Of a stretch of DNA of 37,747 nt, positions 31,621 to 37,747 are shown piece after piece. Each line of letters opens with the position of its first letter. Positions within the stretch are counted from its first letter, which is position 1. The stretch is from Chara braunii (lineage: Eukaryota > Streptophyta > Charophyceae > Charales > Characeae). The DNA lies in the NCBI GenBank assembly GCA_003427395.1, contig BFEA01000080.1, positions 2,573,098-2,610,844 of the forward strand, given 5' to 3'. A program made the translations under genes and the position numbers. The notes under the pieces were generated by a model that did no database searches, had not been told where the DNA came from, and was given only the letters and a program-made list of their open reading frames with translations.

Positions 31621-32263
31621 CAGAGAGGTCACTGCCGCTCAGAATATGGATGCGGGCCGGGGGAGTTTGTTGCTCTGACCGAGGGGAACTCAGCGGGATG
31701 TCAAAGGACCGGAGCTTGTTCAGCATTACCTCAGTGTCCAGTGAGTCCTGCAGTTCAGATCCTGACAACCAGTCAGCAATGTGACTGGCAGAGAGGCTGG
31801 TTGAGATTGCTAGTTTTGCAAACTCTGTTGCCGGCGCTGCCAGCAACGGGGTAAGGCCTAGCCAGCACAAGGACTGGTCTTCGCGCTTGTCTGCTTCCTG
31901 GATCCATGCTGTTAGGCCAACCAAGGCGATGTGCAGGAGGGTGATTTGCTCTGTACTTTTAGGCACCACATGCCTACACAGGCTGATCAACAAGGGGGCC
32001 TCTACCCTCCCTTTACCCTTCAGAATGTTAGTGTTTACCGCATTGATGACTTCTGTGTCTGAGGGCTGGGAGGGGATCAGGGTGGATGGAAGATACTTAT
32101 TTCCATCTTGATTCCTCTGAATTAATATGCTGGCCTCCGATCCTCTTTTGGCACAGATGAGAGGAATCAGGCGTTGAACTACACTTTTTGACCTTTTATC
32201 CTTTCTGGATATGGTTCTCATTGGCAATGCGAAGCTCAGCGCTTTCCTCGTCTCCGTTTCCAT
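31598..32263 (-). CDS. LINE-B middle ORF, 221 codons, unknown
   Basis: An uninterrupted frame from ATG at 32263 to a TAA at 31598, lying between ORF1 and ORF2. It overlaps the end of ORF1 by 28 bases in another frame, and the ORF2 ATG lies inside its last codons. The start is basic (METETRKALSF, then a KDKRSK patch), the middle is Leu/Ala-rich and possibly helical, and the end is Ser/Pro-rich. I see no known domain. It may be the original C-terminal half of ORF1 separated by a frameshift, or a separate small ORF of this LINE group. It is the only long unbroken frame in the element. Confidence 0.55.
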   Translation of the reverse strand: METETRKALSFALPMRTISRKDKRSKSVVQRLIPLICAKRGSEASILIQRNQDGNKYLPSTLIPSQPSDTEVINAVNTNILKGKGRVEAPLLISLCRHVVPKSTEQITLLHIALVGLTAWIQEADKREDQSLCWLGLTPLLAAPATEFAKLAISTSLSASHIADWLSGSELQDSLDTEVMLNKLRSFDIPLSSPRSEQQTPPARIHILSGSDLSDGPAKQD

Positions 32264-33321
32264 GCTTTCCCAGTTTGGGATTTGTTTTTGGTTGTCTTCG
32301 GTATTCTCTGTCCCTTGTTCCTGTGAACTGGTTCAGAACTAGCCTTCGTCTGTTCCTCCTGATTGGAAGAAACTTCTGCATCTTTCCTTTCTGTGAGGCG
32401 TTTTTCTTCATCGAGAGATTTATCCCCCGTCTTTGGGTTCGCCCCTTTTTGGCCTGGGCTATCTGAGGCCAGAGTCTCTTTGAACGACCTGTTGCGACCA
32501 CTGAGTTTCATCTTGAAGGGACATGTTTTATTTGTCTCAGAATGAAAATACCTCCGACATTTTTTACACCAAGCTGTATCAGGACAGGCGATACTGAGAT
32601 CGACTCATCCATCGTCGTTCAGGTCAATTATCAGGTGTTGTTTGTACCAAACTCTGGCCGAAACCTCCATACCAAATCTTATATTCCACAGATCGGGGGC
32701 AATTGGGTCGGCAAATGCATCGTGTGTCTTTATTATCCTCCCAAATGCCTTTTGGATAGCCCCTTTCAGGTGGGGTAAGACAGGTACTTGAATGGCTTTT
32801 ACCCAAAAGTAGCGGTACTTTTGGGCCTCGTTCCACTCATACAATTCGTTCTCATTCACCCAATGCCCGAATCTGACTGTGTATTTTTTACCATCCAGTT
32901 CGATTGTGTCTGTGCCCTTTTTTATCATCCAGGCGGCTACTTCCCTGACACTTGCCACGTACGTCACGAGGTTTTTACCATCGCTACGGAACACTCCCCT
33001 CTTCGGGACGAAGTTGAATTCTGCAGCAAGGGCCCAACCTTCTTCGTAAATTTGTATCAAACGGTTCTTCACAGAGGCTGGCAGAGAGGTAGCGTCATTT
33101 TCAAATTGAACGGACACAACATGTTCGTACAACCATTCAGCCTGAATTTCGTAAAATTTCTGGTTAACCACCAGCCTGACAAAATCCTGCCCTGAGTCTG
33201 CTATGCTGGGGGCGAATTTCTCGGGGAGGATTCCCTTGGCATAGAAGTCTCCGATTATGTTTTTTATACGGTCTCTTTCCTCCCTGGGCAGGTCAGTACT
33301 TGTTGGCTCGTTATCCTCCAT
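32236..33321 (-). pseudogene. LINE-B ORF1: gag-like RNA-binding protein
   Basis: ATG at 33319-33321 begins MEDNEPTSTDLPRE. A mixed alpha/beta region follows (WLYEHVVSVQFE, YRYFWVKAIQVP, DLWNIRFGMEV), resembling the DUF4283-type domain of plant LINE ORF1 proteins. After an in-frame TGA at 32605-32607 the same frame goes on with a zinc-knuckle-like WCKKCRRYFH then NKTC (about 32540-32575), then a Lys/Glu-rich tail ending RGKR at 32236. ORF1 proteins coat LINE RNA in the retrotransposition particle. Domain assignment is by pattern and memory. Confidence 0.75.
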
Positions 33322-34580
33322 TTCGAGTATTCTGGCTCGACTGTTACACTGACAAGCTGGATGACTGCGAAATAAGCACACATTAACGGTATCTTCGGCT
33401 TGTGTTGTTGGGCTTGCCTTAACACTGGGGTAGCTCCTGATGCGATGTGATTCAGGGCCATGATGATCTCCTGCCCGAGGGTTTAGGCTGCAGCACATAT
33501 CGATATTGGCCGAAATTCCTTTGTTAATGCATTCTTTGTGTTGTTGTCTTATTTGAACTATACAGAAAAAAAAGGGTCGAAAGACAAGAAGGTGCTTACT
33601 GTGCTGTTGGTGGATCCATACGGCGGAAGGTGACTCTGTTTTTCCCGTGCGAATTCCTTCCGTTGCACCTCGTCTCTTTGAGGGGGGTGAGGGCAGGATC
33701 GACAATCCTGGGAGACTAAGGGGCATCAGGCCAGGCTACAACACTCTTGTCTCTCTCGCAGTGAGAGCCGGAGTTCATCCGAACAGGAGAGGGGAAAAAG
33801 TGGCAATCTGCCCTGATGCTTTTTATCCCCAAGATTTCATAAGAACTGAGCCGTTTTCCCCTAGCTGAATGTGAGGAGTTATTGGGCAGAGTAATCTTCC
33901 CTGAGTCAGTTGCTTCCCTCGAATCTAGGTGAGTTTAGGTCGACGTCAACCTCAGTTTTCTCCTCGCACTTCAATATGGGAGACGTCAGAACGAAATGAG
34001 GAACGGAGAGGACGATTACCTGGCTTGCTGTAAGAGCACCGAAATACTGGTTACTGTTATCCGAGATCTTAAGTCGAGTATGTGAATAAACATGATGAAC
34101 TCTCCTGACGATCTTGTTGTCCGAGAATTCGCGATGTGACGTAGGTTGCCTCTCCTGTATGGAGGAGTTGGTCGCTGAGAGATCGTGTGCCCGGTCTGCT
34201 GTCCCAGTGTTCAACTGGGACTTGTGTTCCAGCTGGTGGGGATCATAGTCCGATACCTTCTCCGAGATTCTTCTCCTCCTTTCTCCACAGATCTTCACCC
34301 TTGGGCTGGCTCAGTCGAAACTGATTTCTATCCCAGGGATTCGACATGCTGCAATAGCCTCGTACTACGGCTTTCTCCTGATCTTGGCGTGCACAGTTTG
34401 ACTACATCCCGGATACCCTGCTTACTTACTATCCGTCGCACGTGGCCTACTCACCAGTGTGGCTATGGCTTCCCTTGATGAGGACGAAGCCCACGGTGAC
34501 TAGGCTACCAACGGCTAGAAGTTGCCTCGCGGACTTTTCGCCACCATGGACGCCCACTGTGAGAGACGAGTTACCGCTTT

Positions 34581-34635
34581 GCGCTATCGCGTGGTACCGC
34601 TCGGCGAATAGCGCAGCGCAGCGCAGCGATAGCGC
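34581..34635. other. GC-rich hairpin in LINE-B 5' UTR
   Basis: GCGCTATCGC (34581-34590) and GCGATAGCGC (34626-34635) are perfect 10-base complements around a loop containing three GCGCA-type repeats. It lies about 50 nt inside the inferred 5' end of LINE-B. Confidence 0.75.
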
Positions 34636-34682
34636 TACCGGGCCCCTTCGCCGCCAGCCCGCCCTCTCTTTTTTTGGTTTCT

Positions 34683-34697
34683 CTGCTGTACCTTTTC
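34683..34697. repeat. LINE-B target-site duplication, 5' side
   Basis: CTGCTGTACCTTTTC matches 27140-27154. It is the start of a 22-bp unit repeated at once (34683-34704 and 34705-34726), so the exact 5' junction is open by one unit. Confidence 0.7.
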
Positions 34698-34704
34698 AGA
34701 TGGG

Positions 34705-34860
34705 CTGCTGTACCTTTTCAGATGGGACAAGGTCGCGACCGTCTGGAGAAATGGGGATTTGGTACTTGGCTGGTCACANGGCGCCATCCACAACTTGTGC
34801 AAGAACTTTTGAGAACGAAATTTTATCAATGCGAAAAATGAAATAGGGCATTTAAAATCC
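34705..34860. repeat. Dispersed repeat, copy A
   Basis: CTGTACCTTTTCAGATGGGACAAGG, then CGACCGTCTGGAGAAATG, TTTGGTACT, GCCATCCACAA, TGTGCAAGAACTTTTG and a GGGCATTT near the end. The same blocks in the same order form copy B at about 35152-35330. LINE-B is inserted at the left edge of copy A. One N at 34780. Confidence 0.85.
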
Positions 34861-35025
34861 CTTGCCCTTTGCCCTTAATGGGGACAAGGGGCAACATGAA
34901 ATCTCCCCTTCACAGACAGAGGAAACTATGCTTGCAGGGGTCCCCTTTAGATAGTCTTAGGAGTAGGTAGTGGAAGGTAAAAGAAATAGAAGTTGAGAGA
35001 AGAATATAGAAAGAAAAAAAAAAGA

Positions 35026-35148
35026 AAGAAAAAAAAAATCCCTTGCCCCGCGGTATTTGCGAATTTGGTAAAACGTGTGACCGGCCTTTTCCCCTTTTTG
35101 TTTTGGGGGGATTTGGGGAATATAGGTCCCCGTGTGAGTATGCCCTTA
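35026..35148. mobile_element. Half of a MITE terminal repeat next to copy B
   Basis: CGTGTGAGTATGCCC followed by TTA (35131-35148) matches the right end and preferred target of the 120-bp MITEs at 26581 and 26911. No left end is visible 120 bp away, so this is a diverged longer member or a fragment. The left boundary is arbitrary. Confidence 0.4.
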
Positions 35149-35151
35149 CTC

Positions 35152-35330
35152 CTGTACCTTTTAGGATGGGACAAGGCCGTGGCCGTCTAGAGAAATGACC
35201 ATTTGGTACTCCGGTGGTCGCATGGGGCCATCCACAAATTGCATTGTGCAAGAACTTTTGTGAACGAATTTTCAACAATTTCTGAAGAAAATGCTAAAAA
35301 ATAAACAGGGCATTTGCGGTACGAAATCCG
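35152..35330. repeat. Dispersed repeat, copy B
   Basis: CTGTACCTTTTAGGATGGGA, then GGCCGTCTAGAGAAATG, TTTGGTACT, GCCATCCACAA, TGTGCAAGAACTTTTG and GGGCATTTGCGG. It resembles copy A without the LINE insertion, giving a paralogous view of the LINE-B target. Confidence 0.85.
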
Positions 35331-35471
35331 CATTATCCCCAAAATCCCACAAGAAATAGTGTCGAGGGTAGTCACACCACGATCTCATTTCCTTAAACTA
35401 CTTATTCCTTACCCCATTTGCCAGCGGCCTGAGGGGGTTGGAAATTTGCAGTAACCTCGGGAGGTTATCCC

Positions 35472-35576
35472 TTTTTTTTTTTTTTTTTTTTTTTTTCGGG
35501 GGGGGGGGGGGAAACAAGGCTCCAATCTATTCGTGGGGAGCAGCACGTGCTGGGAACCGGGCCCAGCGTCCCATAT
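35472..35576 (-). mobile_element. Short retroposon c5 carrying the LINE 3' module
   Basis: On the - strand: TATGGGACGCTGG, the GCTGG/CCAGC hairpin (+ strand 35549-35553 with 35563-35567, 9-nt loop), GCTCC/GGAGC around CCCCACGAATAGATTGG (35519-35523 with 35537-35541), then a 14-base C run and a 25-base A run (T25 at 35472-35496 on the + strand). It is the same subtype as c4. Confidence 0.78.
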
Positions 35577-35894
35577 GAAAGTTGACGTAGAATTTTGAAA
35601 GAAGTTTGAAAGTTTAAGATCCTGGGGCTAAGAAGAATTTTATGTACTGAGAAAATCACTACAGAAGCTTCAAAATAGGCAAAATTCGGAAAACAACTCA
35701 AAGACCTCCCCATCATATCCTCTTCACCTTACTCCGGCAAGACTTACTGCAGCAGAGCCACCATCTCCACTGCTTCTGTACCCTATTTCCATCCTATAAG
35801 CTAGCCCCCTCACTAGTAGGATGCTTGATATCCAACCATCTATTCATCTCGCTCAACCTCTTTTTGGAAAAATAACCCCACATAACAATCATGC
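35577..35894. other. Intergenic, no gene seen
   Basis: Nothing recognisable. Confidence 0.5.
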
Positions 35895-36876
35895 CTCCAT
35901 CGTCGAAGGGAAGAAACGCAGACTGATCTGGGTGAAGTTAGTGGCCAGTGGCCGGTACCCGCCGAAATTTCAGCACCAATCGCATCCACTACCAGCTTCC
36001 TCTTCCCCAATCACCTTCGTCCTTCCCAACTCCGTCGTGGTGAAGAACTTCAGAGAGCCTTTTCTCCGCGGGGGCCGAGCACCATCATCACCCTTACATT
36101 CATTGCCCCCACAAGAATCCCAGTCTCCGTCGTCGAGGTGGTGAACTAGCACTACCCAACGCCAATTGCGCCAGAGTTCACTCTCACCAGCCGGTACCCA
36201 TCAGCCAGCTTAGACTACTTGACGCCAATCGCATATGATAAGAGGCCCCTCTAGCCGGTACCCATCGAACAACCCTATTTCCTCCCCCTCTCCGTCCTTG
36301 TAAAGAATCATTTGATGCCCCTGGCCCCTTACTTCAAAGCAGGTCCCCAAAAGTTTCACAAGATGCCCCGTTAGGTTTTTTAATGAGAGAAAATTGAGAC
36401 GCCGAAGTCATTACCCGGCCTTGGCTACAAAACAACTTCTGACGACTTGACAAACCTCTGACAAAATATAGACTAAAATTAGGAAACCAGCAAACCCTAA
36501 AACAGACGACCTGAAATATCTCGCCTCCATCATCAAAGGGAAGGACCTTATTCACCTTCCCAACTCCGTCCTCGTAAGGAGCCCGGAGAATAACTTATCT
36601 CAACAGGTGGCAAGCATCATCACCACCCTGAAATTCCTTGCCCCTACAAGAATTCATGTCTCCGTCATCAAGGAAGTGAACAACACTGCCCAACGCCAAT
36701 CGCGCTAAAGGTTGTCCTCAACAGCCGGTACCCATTGGACAGCCTAACTACCCAACGCCAATCGCATCTGTTAAGGGCTCCCCCTAGCCGGTACCCGTTG
36801 AACAACCCTATTTTACCCCGTCTCTATTCTTGCAAAGAATCCTTTGATGCCTTTCACCCTCTACTTCAAAACAAGA
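35895..36876 (+). repeat. Long direct repeat, two diverged units
   Basis: Unit 1 (35895-36343) and unit 2 (36525-36876) share in order: CTCCATC(G/A)TC(G/A)AAGGG, CCTTCCCAACTCCGTC, CAAGAAT, GTCTCCGTC, CCCAACGCCAAT, AGCCGGTACCC, CGCCAATCGCAT, GAACAACCCTATTT and TTTGATGCC. Unit 2 lacks about 100 bp near its start. The sub-motif AGCCGGTACCC occurs at least twice in each unit. It is non-coding as far as I can see. Confidence 0.85.
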
Positions 36877-37440
36877 AAACCACAGACCTTATGAGAAATT
36901 TCATTTGACCATCTCATGAGCCCCCTGATCAAAAATCTAACGATAATCTAACGAGTAGAATTAGGTCAAAGTAAGAAAAATACAAGACATACTATTTAAG
37001 GAAAGAAATACGAAATATACGAATTTAGAATTAGGTATTAAAAAAACGATGTTCAAATTAGATTTCGAACCTCTACAATGGGAAAATTTAAGAAGAAAAT
37101 CAAAGATAGATCATAAATATTCGGAAAATTTTGAGAATGACACTAGACAAAAACGATTATGTAAATTGAGAACTGATAAATCTTTGTTGAGAAAATTATA
37201 ACTTACGAAGTTACGAGTTTCAGATTATGACTCTTGCTCACGAAATACAAGTATTAAGAACCCTGCAAAACACGAATTCCACATTAAGGATCGATTACAT
37301 CCATAAACCATTTGAGATCTCACGAATCAGATTTAAACAAAACTAGACAAAACAGAGAAGACAACCACAATTCAGAAAAATCAGGGAAGAATCATGACGA
37401 ATGAAAAAATTCACGATTGACACAATTTCATATTATAAGA
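36877..37440. other. AT-rich intergenic, no gene seen
   Basis: Strongly A-rich with short frames only. Confidence 0.6.
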
Positions 37441-37747
37441 CAGTGTGGCCACACGCGAGTCGAATCATGATCCTGATCCAATAAAGGACAACCCCCCGTC
37501 CCTTCTACCTCAACCAAGCCACTTACCTCACATATGTGTAACCGGCTGAACGCGCGTTCACGTTCAAACGCGCGCGTTCATACCCCCCGGGGCCACGTTC
37601 AAACGCGCTGCGCGCCACGTGGCGCGAAATAATTGAATGCGACCCCAAGAGGTGCGCGCGCGCGCGTTACAGACTACGAGGTGGTGGGCCTCGTTCAAAG
37701 AACCCCAAAAGTGCAAAAAAAAAAAAAAAACCAAGGCCTACCCCCCC
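37441..37747. other. CpG-rich palindromic segment
   Basis: It contains GTGTGGCCACAC (37443-37454), AACGCGCGTT and AACGCGCGCGTT palindromes near 37548-37580, CCACGTGG near 37617 and a (GC)n run near 37653-37667. A 16-base A run near 37716 follows. No gene; composition is unlike the AT-rich DNA before it. Confidence 0.6.

Larger units (their letters stand above)
27155..34682 (-). mobile_element. LINE-B: near full-length L1-type LINE
   Basis: About 7.5 kb on the - strand: a 5' UTR of about 1.3 kb with a GC-rich hairpin, ORF1 (nucleic-acid binding), a middle ORF, ORF2 (endonuclease, RT, zf-RVT), a 3' UTR with AATAAA at 27208-27203, and an A-rich tail at 27190-27155. A 15-bp direct repeat bounds it. 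The 3' UTR contains TATGGGACGCTGG and the GCTGG/CCAGC hairpin (27299-27303 with 27285-27289 on the + strand), shared with LINE-A and the short elements. Several stops and frame changes make it inactive, but it is much more complete than LINE-A. Confidence 0.95.

Noticed and set aside
27434-33321. UGA read as Trp: TGA sits where Trp is expected in the LINE-B endonuclease and in the Myb/SANT-like remnant, and TGA also interrupts ORF1
   Set aside because: TAA and TAG stops and frameshifts also interrupt the broken genes, and TGG is used freely. Ordinary decay (TGG to TGA) explains it.
35895-36876. The two long direct units as a pair of LTRs
   Set aside because: No TG...CA ends, primer-binding site or polypurine tract seen, and too little internal sequence.

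Overview
This is eukaryotic nuclear DNA, repeat-rich and gene-poor. Two L1-type LINEs with plant-style RNase H-linked zinc-finger tails (zf-RVT), a Ty3/gypsy gag remnant, a retroposed U2 snRNA copy, a degenerate Myb/SANT-like gene and abundant (CT)n/(GA)n tracts point to the green plant lineage. My best guess is a streptophyte alga such as Chara; that rests on remembered family resemblance, not a search. A 110-N gap and three single Ns mark it as draft assembly.

Layout. 1-5 kb: an A-tailed short repeat, then a 5'-truncated LINE (LINE-A, + strand, about 250-3911) ending in poly(A), and further short retroposons. 5-9 kb: a (TC)41 tract, a decayed Myb/SANT-like gene on the - strand (about 5880-7565), a tiny membrane-segment ORF and a fold-back element (about 8750-9170). 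9-17 kb: no convincing gene, but two more short A-tailed elements, several two-copy tandem duplications and a gapped microsatellite. 16.8-18.5 kb: a possible terminal exon (+), two minisatellites, and the best candidate for a real host gene: a first exon (-) encoding a signal peptide, with a consensus donor and TGACGTCA and CACGTG motifs upstream. 18.9-21.1 kb: tandem and dispersed repeats, the U2 retropseudogene flanked by a 31-bp duplication, and an apparently identical 166-bp tandem duplication. 21.2-22.6 kb: gypsy gag/protease remnant (-). 24.3-25.8 kb: (GA)n and (GGGA)n. 25-27.1 kb: tRNA-like SINE heads, a 60-bp inverted repeat and two 120-bp MITEs. 27.15-34.68 kb: a nearly full-length LINE (LINE-B, - strand) with ORF1, a middle ORF and ORF2, bounded by a 15-bp duplication. 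The remainder holds a duplicated dispersed repeat, another short retroposon, a 630-bp-spaced direct repeat, AT-rich DNA and a CpG-rich palindromic end.

How parts relate. LINE-A, LINE-B and at least three short elements share a 3' module. Its stem-loops can be drawn by eye, and in three copies the last stem carries paired base changes. This fits an RNA structure recognised by one LINE reverse transcriptase, which may also have mobilised the U2 RNA. No new multi-gene system is visible: the retroelement genes are all broken except the middle ORF of LINE-B, and host coding capacity is limited to one or two exon-sized candidates.
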